Below are positions 27,201 to 33,257 of a stretch of 64,000 nucleotides of DNA, piece after piece. A program made the translations under genes and the position numbers. The DNA lies in the NCBI GenBank assembly GCA_016291085.1, contig JAEEVW010000004.1, forward strand, positions 1 to 64,000, read 5' to 3'. The first letter of the stretch is position 1, and each line of letters opens with the position of its first letter. This DNA is from Prevotella sp. GTDB lineage: Bacteria > Bacteroidota > Bacteroidia > Bacteroidales > Bacteroidaceae. The notes beneath the pieces are model-generated. The model was not told where the DNA came from. It saw nothing but the letters and a program-made list of their open reading frames with translations, and did not search any database.

Positions 27201-28670
27201 TTCTCTGACATCCTTAAGATTCAGGAGGTGGGTGCTACAGATAACTTCTTCGAGATTGGTGGTACCAGCATCAATGCCATCAAGGTCATCGTAGAGGCTA
27301 GCAAGCACGGTGTACAAATCGTCTTCAACGACCTGTTCACCCAGAAGACGCCACGAGCGTTGGCTGCGTTTGTTAATGGCAGCGAAGCTAGTCCTTCTAG
27401 TCTGACTAGTACGACTAGTGAGACTAGCCCTCAAATCGACTCCCCAGAAGCAGAGCACTTTGCACCGCTGAATGCCCTCCTCGAAGCCAACAGTCTCGAC
27501 AATTTCCGTGAGGGCAAGCGTCAGCCAATCGGTGATGTTCTGCTCACAGGCGCTACTGGTTATCTTGGCATTCATATCCTCAATGAGTTGCTGACAAATT
27601 ATCACGGCAAGATTCTTTGTCCTGTCCGTGCTAAAGGAAACGACGAGGCATTGAGTCGCATCAAAACGCTCTATTATTACTACTTCGGTCGCACAGAGGC
27701 CTTCAGCCATTTCGATGAGCGTGTCACCGCCTTCGCCTGTGAAATAACAGAACCTGACGCATTAGCCACCGTGCCCGATGGTTTCCCGTCGGGTCCGCTA
27801 ACAGTCGTCAACTGCGTAGCCAACGTGAAGCACTTCTCTGCCGGCAACGACATCGAGATGGTGAACATCGAGTCAGTTCGTCACCTCGTGGCCTTCTGTC
27901 TGCGCACGGGTTCGCGCCTCATTCATATCTCGACGAACAGCATTGCAGGCCTCAGTATTGACGGCAAGCCCGGTCCTGAGGCGAAACTGACAGAACAGCT
28001 GCTCTGGCTCGGGCAGGATATCAACGACAACAAATATGTCTATTCGAAGTTTAAGGCCGAAGAACTGGTGCTCGATGCTGTAGCCCATCACGGACTGAAT
28101 GCCAAGATTATGCGTGTAGGTAATCTGTCTGCCCGTCAGAAGGACGGTGAGTTCCAGATTAACTTCAACACCAACAACTTCCTCGCCCTGCTACGTGCCT
28201 ATGTGGTTATTGGCATGGTGCCTTACGATGCGCTTGACCGCCGCTTTGAGTTCTCGCCCATCGACGAGGTGGCCAGTGCTATTATGCAGCTTGCCCAGAC
28301 CCCGAAAGAATGCGTGGTGTTCCATCCTTCCAACACCCACCGTCAGTTCCTCTCCGACATCCTCACAGGTTTTGCCGAGGCTGGCATCACGTTGAAACGT
28401 GTGGAAAACGAAGAGTTCCAGGAAGCACTCGGACGTATGATGGATAATCCTGATCTTGTCACACTCCTGCGTCCGCTGATGGCTTATAAGATGAGCGGTT
28501 CTCGACAGGTTCGTTTCATAGAATCTACCAACGACTACACCACTCAGGTGCTCTACCGTCTTGGCTTCCAATGGCCACCTACTGCAGCCGACTATGTCCA
28601 TCGCTTCGTTGACACCATCGTAGGTTTCGGATTCTTTGACCAAAGTCAAAGCGTAACACGCAATCTTTAA
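21213..28670 (+). CDS. two-module nonribosomal peptide synthetase, C-A-T-C-A-T-R
   Basis: 2485 residues, intact. Domain order: condensation C1 (about 1-430; HHIICDG at 127-133), adenylation A1 (430-920; YTSGSTG at 579, NGYGPSE, GRRDGQVKIRGFRIE), carrier T1 (Ser971 in GLTSISAIKL, where the usual GG is GL), C2 (1045-1470; HHLIFDG at 1170-1176), A2 (1480-1970; YTSGSTG at 1632, NVYGPTE, NGKINRKALP), T2 (Ser2019 in EIGGTSINAI), and thioester reductase R (2105-2480; LLTGATGYLG near 2110, catalytic Y2275-x3-K2279). The R domain releases the peptide by NAD(P)H reduction as an aldehyde. Related enzymes of gut anaerobes give dipeptide or N-acyl-dipeptide aldehydes and (dihydro)pyrazinones. An N-terminal C domain on module 1 suggests an acyl or amino-acid starter. 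A1 and A2 specificity pockets (FDASPME, FDAHIED) were not decoded. No phosphopantetheinyl transferase is in the window. Three micro-repeat insertions lie in loops or linkers. Confidence 0.95.
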   Translation: MIITAPTTKTQYGLYAECIAHQGEACYNIPYLYTLDGSLDGERLCKAIEAAVKAHPTLFTRIELTEQGDPIQTIHVDDDFVVIPEPTTDIEAEKKSFIQPFDLYKDRLFRIRLLKDAEHYYLLQDIHHIICDGASRKVLLADIEKAYRGETLPSETLTLADVANAEAEVRETSKFEEDKKWYAEHFDCGDTYSPLLPDLEGEEPTEGLLTRTMSVGIDAVDAFCKEHAIFKSTFFTAAYGFLLAKYNNEQEALFNTIHNGRADKRLANSVAMLVRTLPVYAKFDNDTSVLDFLKAGQEQMTGCRQHEAYAYSDIIQDLGLQTATSFGWHGPLFDSLQFDGKPMTALRLNNNTSGVALYVKAYIRDGHYCVEAEYNASEYSEALISQFLESYEAVINGFLAQEQLCDISLITSAQLEVLDSFNQTDVPYDDTQTIVSLFRRQAKATPDKTAVVFKDKRFTYAEVDEISDRIAGYIASKGLGLEDIVAVLIPRCEWMAIASLGIIKAGCAFQPLDPSYPKERLNFMMQDTGTKLLIADEELRPIVDEYHGDVILTKDLLLCAATESQPTAPKPESLFTLIYTSGSTGVPKGGMSEHRNWVAFCNMHQHFYNITAESKVAAYASYGFDASPMEIFSALTIGAELHIVPEELRLDLIALNDYFEQNGITHSFMTTQVAYQFATSIENHSLKALMTGGEKLSTLTPPKTFSLTNGYGPSETICYVTNYWVKERMKNIPIGPAMQNCKLYIVDPQGHRLPVGAAGELWVAGPQVTRGYLNRPEKTAEVYIDNPFISLTSHPSSLTSKYARCYRTGDIVRYLPDGNISFVGRRDGQVKIRGFRIELKEVEAVIREFPGIKDATVQAFDEESGTGKFIAAYIVSDQQIDIDALNNFILDQKPPYMVPAVTMQIDAIPLNQNQKVNKKALPKPEKKAAAIEESNVPMNVLEQELHEMIAAIVGNTDFGITTVLGYAGLTSISAIKLAVQVNKRYGVTLDSKSLVKTGTLQSIENEILHSLLSETEDAASLSVRSRRTHSPKPSDSQSEAVGLPASVPLSYAQTGVYFECLKNPETTLYNIPTKIGFPKDTDATAIIDAIKVLVKAHPQMTVHFGNGEEGIVQTVDLEQAVEIPVKQMSEQELASYKHDFVRPFDLATGPLYRFEIITTETQTYLMMDVHHLIFDGGSVDIFLQQLCSVLDGFAIEDEDQSYAAYVTAEQAVESGEEYTKAQDFFKERLAVVEAATEVRPDLPNPTKGTISKAISALDIKTIDVFCRNNNITPAHLILSAIYYSLSRFANSEQVCITTVSNGRSNLLIRNTVGMFVNTLALGATIGKQTIKEFLQEVSENFDETLRHENYPFAQIAADYGLTAEIQFVYQLGVISQYVCNGTPLELEGLELKVPKFPITFFIRDIDGQASVCVEYDNGKYSERLMQSLADAVKVTVERMIAKPEAALTSISIVSDEEAERIIKIGTGKEIDVDLSKTFANLFTEQAKRTPDAPAVVDRDSQLTYAEMDNYSNALARQLIEFGVQPNDFVCVMLDRFKEFPLAVLSIHKAGAAYTPLDFEYPNERLSYMLENSESKVLITSHDVLEAKMAEGDFSTAAAKTFFIDDFMADVVGGSPADAIDLSNPDGLAYMIYTSGSTGKPKGAMLHQAGLRNFIAVVIDMEKLTAADRISGHRSFSFDAHIEDMYPVLTLGGSFHIMPTEIRKDLAQIRQFLIDHQITGGGYSTAMTCLLLNAFDDLPIRFTTGGGEKMDGVYSDHIEIINVYGPTECTDDTSYYSIAPGRRVENIPIGQSVANNWNFIVDTAGNLVPQGVAGELCFAGIQVGRGYWRLPERTAKSFVDCPFVKEDRWGRPVRMYHTGDLCRWSEDGQIEYMGRIDTQVKLRGFRIELGEIESKVLNLEGIRQAAAEVRKVQGNEHLVLYYTVVDGFAIDSDAILAALKASSLAEYMVPDVYMKMEVMPMTPNGKINRKALPAPELQRTTEYEAPKGEMEELFCTIFSDILKIQEVGATDNFFEIGGTSINAIKVIVEASKHGVQIVFNDLFTQKTPRALAAFVNGSEASPSSLTSTTSETSPQIDSPEAEHFAPLNALLEANSLDNFREGKRQPIGDVLLTGATGYLGIHILNELLTNYHGKILCPVRAKGNDEALSRIKTLYYYYFGRTEAFSHFDERVTAFACEITEPDALATVPDGFPSGPLTVVNCVANVKHFSAGNDIEMVNIESVRHLVAFCLRTGSRLIHISTNSIAGLSIDGKPGPEAKLTEQLLWLGQDINDNKYVYSKFKAEELVLDAVAHHGLNAKIMRVGNLSARQKDGEFQINFNTNNFLALLRAYVVIGMVPYDALDRRFEFSPIDEVASAIMQLAQTPKECVVFHPSNTHRQFLSDILTGFAEAGITLKRVENEEFQEALGRMMDNPDLVTLLRPLMAYKMSGSRQVRFIESTNDYTTQVLYRLGFQWPPTAADYVHRFVDTIVGFGFFDQSQSVTRNL
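23583..23612. repeat. heptamer array (CTCAYCY)4 inside the NRPS A1 domain
   Basis: Four consecutive 7-mers CTCACCT, CTCACCC, CTCATCC, CTCACCT plus CT. They encode about 10 residues (LTSHPSSLTSK) just before the A7 core motif YRTGD, where adenylation domains normally have only a short loop. It is in frame. Confidence 0.8.
24278..24340. repeat. 22-bp palindromic tandem repeat x3 inside the NRPS T1-C2 linker
   Basis: The 19-mer AGTCCGAAGCCGTCGGACT (7-bp arms, AGCCG loop) occurs at 24278, 24300 and 24322, giving an exact 22-bp period with CAC spacers. Three 22-bp units make 66 bp, so the frame is kept. The encoded Ser/Pro/Arg-rich stretch falls in the linker between T1 and C2. Confidence 0.9.
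27388..27427. repeat. CTAG nonamer array inside the NRPS T2-R linker
   Basis: CTAG recurs exactly every 9 bp at 27388, 27397, 27406, 27415 and 27424 (units of the form CTAGTNNNN). It encodes a repeating (T/S)Sx stretch in the T2-R linker. Confidence 0.9.
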
Positions 28671-28732
28671 TGTATTGATTGGCGAGGACGGTTCTACAGG
28701 AGCAGGCATTAATAAACGAATGATTGAAACAG

Positions 28733-29560
28733 ATGGAATTACAACAGTTGACACTGAGTGTCTGTAGAGTGGCTCGCGAGGCAGGTGCATATATAAAAAA
28801 GGAACGCGCGAGCTTTTCGTTGGACAAAGTGGAGCGCAAGCATGCCCACGACTATGTGTCGTATGTGGACAAAGGGTCGGAGCAAATGATTGTGAAAGCC
28901 CTGCGCAAAATATTACCCGAGGCAGGCTTTATTACGGAAGAAGGCACGACGAAGGATGATGTAAGAGGTCAGAAAAAAAATGTTTCCGACGTCAGCCCTC
29001 AGCCATCAGATTTCACCTGGGTAGTAGATCCTCTGGATGGTACGACGAACTTCATTCATGGTTTTGCACCATATGCCGTGAGTATTGCTCTCTGCAAAGG
29101 TCGCGAAATCGTAATCGGTGTGGTTTACGAGATCGTCAGCGATGAGTGTTTCTATGCCTGGCAGAATGGTGGTGCTTTTGTCAATGAAGAGCCTCTCCAT
29201 GTTGGAACGAGTGCCATTAACGATGCCCTGCTTTGTTTGCAGTTGCCCTACAATAGCGATGCCTACAAGCCCATCATTACCCGATTGCTGAACCGTTTCT
29301 ATGGCAACGTGGGCAGCATTCGCATGTTGGGTTCGGCAGCTATTGCTTTATGCTATGTGGCAGCAGGCCGTTTAGATGCATACGCCGAGCGGTATATCGG
29401 CCAGTGGGACTATATGGCTGGTGCACTGATTGTCAAGGAGGCTGGTGGACGTGTCACGAACTATGCAGGCGATGACTATTTCATGGAGGGCGACAGCATC
29501 GTGGCCACAAATAGCGTCGTACATCAAGACTTGCTGGAAGCCGTCAGACAAGCTGAATAA
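28733..29560 (+). CDS. inositol-monophosphatase-family phosphatase (SuhB/CysQ-like)
   Basis: 275 residues from the ATG at 28733 (MELQQLTLSVCRVAREAG); the track's TTG three codons upstream is less likely. Metal-binding motifs of the IMPase superfamily are present: 'FITEEGT' (Glu), 'WVVDPLDGTTNFIHG' (Asp-x-Leu-Asp) and 'QWDYMAGALIVKEAGG' (C-terminal Asp). The substrate (inositol phosphate, PAP or another sugar phosphate) cannot be told. Between the first two motifs there is an extra run of about 15 residues (RGQKKNVSDVSPQPSD) partly encoded by 7-bp repeats CAGCCCT/CAGCCAT/CAGATTT (28993-29013). A PAP phosphatase next to an NRPS would be interesting because PAP derives from CoA-dependent phosphopantetheinylation, but that reading is speculative. 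Its 3' end overlaps recQ by 17 bp. Confidence 0.85.
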   Translation: MELQQLTLSVCRVAREAGAYIKKERASFSLDKVERKHAHDYVSYVDKGSEQMIVKALRKILPEAGFITEEGTTKDDVRGQKKNVSDVSPQPSDFTWVVDPLDGTTNFIHGFAPYAVSIALCKGREIVIGVVYEIVSDECFYAWQNGGAFVNEEPLHVGTSAINDALLCLQLPYNSDAYKPIITRLLNRFYGNVGSIRMLGSAAIALCYVAAGRLDAYAERYIGQWDYMAGALIVKEAGGRVTNYAGDDYFMEGDSIVATNSVVHQDLLEAVRQAE

Positions 29561-31493
29561 ATCCGTCGTCCTGGCGGATTTTTTCTTCTTTTATTAGGAA
29601 TGCAAGTGCTGCATCAAGTTCTTCCGTCGGCAACTGCAGGCGGAAAAGTTCCGTGATGTGGTGACGCTGGCGGTCAGCCAGTAGTGCGAGGATGCGCTGA
29701 CGGGCATCCTGCTGGCCCTCGGGCGTAACCAGACGGCCCTGCTCAGAAAGACACACATCGCATTGCCCGCAATTCGTGGAGGTCTCCTCGCCAAAATACT
29801 CCAAAAGCATACGGCTCCGACAACGGTCGCTGCTCTGCGCATAACGGAGCATGGATTGAATGCGCAGGCGATATTGCTCCAGGCGGTCTTCGTAAATTTC
29901 GCGTGGCAGCTGGATGTGCTCCTGGTCTTCGCGACGCTGCATATAGCGGATGTATGGCACCTGCTTGCGAGGAATGAAACTGACGAGGTGGCGCATGGAG
30001 AGGGCTTTCAGTATGTCGTAGGTCTGAGGCTGCGACAATCCTGCCTGTTGGGCCAGCATACCCTCATCAATATAACCATAGTCGGCAAAAAGTCCACCAT
30101 AGTTGCGTAGCAGGGCCACAATGACACGTTCTTCCTCGGGGGAAACCTGTTCCAAACGATAGAGATCGTCGCGGCCCACCAGGAAACGTACGCGAGCCTG
30201 ATGGTCTGCCTCCTCATCATATTCGATGTATCCTGCACGTTGCAGAATTTGGAGGGCTGAATATACACGAATAGGGAAATGACGAAAGCGCTGGCAGAAC
30301 TCCTCGATGTTGAATTCGTGGCTGACACCATAGCCGTCACCGGTGGCTATCTGGTAGTAGTAGGCCAGATGTTCGTAAACCTCTTTAATATACTCACGCG
30401 GGGGAAAGGTATCATCGATACGTTTCGTCAGTTTGCCGTTGTCGTTGCCGTTGAAGAGCAAGATGGCACGGGCTGGTTGACCGTCACGGCCCGCACGGCC
30501 TGCCTCTTGGAAGTATGCCTCCAGTGAATCAGGACAGTCGTAGTGGATAACCTGTCGGACATCGGGCTTATCGATACCCATTCCAAAAGCGTTGGTGGCT
30601 ACCATGATGCGCACAGCATCGTGTTGCCAGTCGCGCTGGCGGCGATCCTTGTCTGCGTGGTCTAACCCAGCATGATAGAAGGTGGCAGAGAGTCCCGCTT
30701 CCGTCAGGTGTTCGGCAATCTCGCGAGCATGAAGACGACTACGGACATAGACAATGGCAGAACCACCCGATTCCTGTAAAAGACGGATGAGTTCGAAGTG
30801 CTTGTCTGCGGCATAGTGAACCAAATAGGCCAAGTTTTTGCGCTCGAAGGACATGCGAAAAACGTTAAAGCTAGTCTTACTAGTCAGACTAGTAGGACTA
30901 GTCATACTAGGAATACTAGATTCTCTACTCAGCTTGTCCTGGATGTCCTCCACCACTTTGGGCGTAGCGGTAGCGGTAAGCGCCAACACGGGGGCTTCCG
31001 GGCAGATTTCACGGATGTTGGCAATTTCCAAATAGGAAGGTCGGAAATCGTAGCCCCATTGGGAGATACAGTGTGCTTCGTCGACGGTGATGAAACTCAC
31101 CTGCATATGGCGCAGCTTGGTCTGAAACAGACTACTGCCCAACCGTTCGGGAGACACATAGAGAATTTTGGAACTTCCCAAAATACAGTTTTCCAAGATG
31201 CGCAACACCTGCTCGTGCGTCATACCGCTGTAAATGGCAGCAGCCTGGATATCCAGCTGGCGCAAGTGGTGCACTTGGTCCTTCATGAGGGCAATGAGTG
31301 GTGTGATGACTACACAAACACCCTCCTGAGCCAGAGCTGGTACTTGGAAGGTAATGCTTTTGCCGCCACCCGTAGGCATCAGTCCAAGCGTATCGTGACC
31401 AGCACCAATGGACTCGATGATTTCGCGCTGAATGCCGCGAAAATCATCATAGCCCCAATATCGTTTAAGAATGAGTTGATACTTATCACTCAT
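29544..31493 (-). CDS. recQ: RecQ-family ATP-dependent DNA helicase
   Basis: 649 residues. 3'-5' superfamily 2 helicase for recombination and replication-fork repair. Walker A 'LMPTGGGKSITFQ', DEAH box 'FITVDEAHCISQWGYDFRPSY', motif VI 'QEAGRAGRDGQPA', then an RQC zinc site ('CRSRMLLEYFGE...CGQCDVC') and a winged helix. The usual C-terminal HRDC domain is absent or replaced by a short winged-helix-like end, as in other compact Bacteroidetes RecQ proteins. A (T/S)Sx-rich insertion sits between the two RecA lobes and is encoded by a CTAG 9-bp array. It is downstream of recJ and probably co-transcribed, a sensible pair because RecJ and RecQ act together. Its end overlaps the convergent IMPase gene. 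Confidence 0.95.
   Translation of the reverse strand: MSDKYQLILKRYWGYDDFRGIQREIIESIGAGHDTLGLMPTGGGKSITFQVPALAQEGVCVVITPLIALMKDQVHHLRQLDIQAAAIYSGMTHEQVLRILENCILGSSKILYVSPERLGSSLFQTKLRHMQVSFITVDEAHCISQWGYDFRPSYLEIANIREICPEAPVLALTATATPKVVEDIQDKLSRESSIPSMTSPTSLTSKTSFNVFRMSFERKNLAYLVHYAADKHFELIRLLQESGGSAIVYVRSRLHAREIAEHLTEAGLSATFYHAGLDHADKDRRQRDWQHDAVRIMVATNAFGMGIDKPDVRQVIHYDCPDSLEAYFQEAGRAGRDGQPARAILLFNGNDNGKLTKRIDDTFPPREYIKEVYEHLAYYYQIATGDGYGVSHEFNIEEFCQRFRHFPIRVYSALQILQRAGYIEYDEEADHQARVRFLVGRDDLYRLEQVSPEEERVIVALLRNYGGLFADYGYIDEGMLAQQAGLSQPQTYDILKALSMRHLVSFIPRKQVPYIRYMQRREDQEHIQLPREIYEDRLEQYRLRIQSMLRYAQSSDRCRSRMLLEYFGEETSTNCGQCDVCLSEQGRLVTPEGQQDARQRILALLADRQRHHITELFRLQLPTEELDAALAFLIKEEKIRQDDGFIQLV
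30871..30919. repeat. CTAG nonamer array inside recQ
   Basis: CTAG recurs exactly every 9 bp at 30871, 30880, 30889, 30898, 30907 and 30916. The units have the form CTAGTNNNA, the same family as the array in the NRPS 3.4 kb away. On the coding strand it gives SSIPSMTSPTSLTSKTS, an extra low-complexity loop. Confidence 0.9.
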
Positions 31494-31515
31494 CGTTTGT
31501 CACTTATCACTCTTC
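31481..31515. repeat. heptamer array spanning the recJ-recQ junction
   Basis: Five 7-mers ACTTATC, ACTCATC, GTTTGTC, ACTTATC, ACTCTTC. The array covers the recJ stop (31507), the 13-nt spacer and the recQ ATG (31493), so the first RecQ codons and the last RecJ codons are made of repeat. Confidence 0.7.
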
Positions 31516-33228
31516 TGACGGACTGATATCTTCAATCTGCAGTTGCACCTCGCCGCGTTTGTAGGTATTCTCTTCGACGGTATAGACAATGTCGAACGAG
31601 CGTTTCGACTTGATGTAGCGTGCAGCAGCCGACTGTCCAAAGGCGATACCGTTCATAACCACAGCCGACTTTGAATCGACAAGTTCCAGCTTGATGTGCT
31701 CCTGATGGCGGCCCACTACCTTCGACGTACCATAGTCGTAGACATTGCGTGTCAGGAACAGTGGCTTTTCGTTGGCAGGCCCGTGGGGAGCAAGCTTTTT
31801 CAGTTCGTTGAGCAGACGTTTGTTTATCTGGTGGAAGTCAACCTCCATGTCGATGTCCAGCGTCTGTTGCGTCTGTTCGGGCATGATGTGCGTACTAACG
31901 AACTCCTGGAAGCGGCGACGGAACTCAGGAATGTTTTCCTGTTTTAGCGTCAGACCGACGGCATAAGTATGTCCGCCGAAGTTCTCCAACAAGTCGCGGC
32001 ACGACTTAATGGCCTCGTAGATATCAAAGCCTGCTACCGATCGTGCAGAACCCGAGGCAACACCATTAATGATGGTCAAGACCACAGTAGGACGGAAATA
32101 GAGTTCCGTCAGTCGTGATGCCACAATACCCACCACACCTTTTTTCCATCCTTCATCGTAGAGTACGATAGACTTCTGGTGCTGTTGGCTTTCCAGACGG
32201 GCCACAATCTCGTTGGCCTCCTCCGTCATCTGCTTATCAACATCACGGCGTTGGTCGTTATACTCGTTGATGCGCGTTGCCTCCTCAAGGGCACGTTGCA
32301 GGTCTTTCTCCACCAGTAGAGTCACTGTTTCCGTACCGTTCTGCATACGTCCCGAGGCGTTGATGCGAGGGCCAATCTTGAACATAATATCGCTCATGGT
32401 CAACTCGCGTCCTGTCAGTCCACAGATTTCGATAATGGCTTTCAGACCTATTGACGGACTCTGGTTCAGCTGTTTCAGTCCGTGGAAAGCCAAAATGCGG
32501 TTTTCTCCATCGATGGGAACCAAATCGGCTGCTATGCTCAGTGCGCAGAAATCGAGCAGGGGAATCAGACGTGAGAAAGGAATGCCGTTATTCTTGGCAA
32601 ATGCCTGCATGAGTTTGAATCCTACGCCACATCCCGACAGATGGTGATACGGGTAGGTAGAATCCGCACGCTTGGGATTGAGGATGGCCACCGCGGGTGG
32701 CATCACATCGTCGGGAACATGATGGTCGCAGATGATAAAATCTACGCCCAACGCCTTCGCATACGCTATTTCATCGATTGCCTTGATACCGCAATCGAGC
32801 ACGATAATCAATTTTACACCATTCTCTGCCGCATAGTCTATACCCTTAATGCTGACACCGTAACCTTCTTCGTATCGGTCGGGGATATAGTACTCCATGT
32901 TGGAGTAGAACTGCTGCAGGAATTTATACACCAAAGCTACTGCTGTACATCCGTCCACATCGTAGTCGCCATATACCATGATGCGCTCTTTTCGGCCCAT
33001 CGCGTCGTTCAGGCGGTCTACTGCCACGTCCATGTCGTTCATTAGGAACGGGTCTATCAGTTCGTTGAGCATGGGGCGGAAGAAACGCTTGGCGGCACTC
33101 TCCGTCTTAATGCCTCGCTGAATCAGCAGGTTAGCCATGACAGGACTCATTCCTATCTTCTCGGCCAGCTCTTTAGCCGCTTGCAGTCTTTCTGGTGTAG
33201 GTGGTTCGTAATTCCATTTAAACTGCAT
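31507..33228 (-). CDS. recJ: single-stranded-DNA-specific exonuclease RecJ
   Basis: 573 residues. DHH-superfamily 5'-3' ssDNA exonuclease acting in recombination, mismatch and base-excision repair. Motif I 'VYGDYDVDGCTA' (Asp88, Asp90, Asp92), motif III 'FIICDHHVPD' (D168-H169-H170), 'LSGCGVGFKL', the DHHA1-type 'INASGRM' and the C-terminal OB-like domain ending KRGEVQLQIEDISPSEE. Length is typical. It lies 29 nt downstream of the C1 peptidase gene and 13 nt upstream of recQ, on the same strand. No odd features beyond the repeat at its 3' end. Confidence 0.95.
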   Translation of the reverse strand: MQFKWNYEPPTPERLQAAKELAEKIGMSPVMANLLIQRGIKTESAAKRFFRPMLNELIDPFLMNDMDVAVDRLNDAMGRKERIMVYGDYDVDGCTAVALVYKFLQQFYSNMEYYIPDRYEEGYGVSIKGIDYAAENGVKLIIVLDCGIKAIDEIAYAKALGVDFIICDHHVPDDVMPPAVAILNPKRADSTYPYHHLSGCGVGFKLMQAFAKNNGIPFSRLIPLLDFCALSIAADLVPIDGENRILAFHGLKQLNQSPSIGLKAIIEICGLTGRELTMSDIMFKIGPRINASGRMQNGTETVTLLVEKDLQRALEEATRINEYNDQRRDVDKQMTEEANEIVARLESQQHQKSIVLYDEGWKKGVVGIVASRLTELYFRPTVVLTIINGVASGSARSVAGFDIYEAIKSCRDLLENFGGHTYAVGLTLKQENIPEFRRRFQEFVSTHIMPEQTQQTLDIDMEVDFHQINKRLLNELKKLAPHGPANEKPLFLTRNVYDYGTSKVVGRHQEHIKLELVDSKSAVVMNGIAFGQSAAARYIKSKRSFDIVYTVEENTYKRGEVQLQIEDISPSEE

Positions 33229-33257
33229 TTACCTTGTCTTTTAGGTTTGTCCTGTGG

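Noticed and set aside
25128-27710. Long minus-strand ORFs opposite the NRPS (25128, 26076, 26874)
   Set aside because: Mirror readings of NRPS codons; no domain motif, RBS or promoter.
21213-28670. Lantibiotic/siderophore type cluster
   Set aside because: No LanM/LanB, entC/dhb or TonB-siderophore genes nearby; the transporters present are NSS, a porin and MATE.
30798-31526. 242-residue plus-strand ORF opposite recQ
   Set aside because: Antisense shadow; the CTAG array and helicase motifs fix the minus strand as coding.
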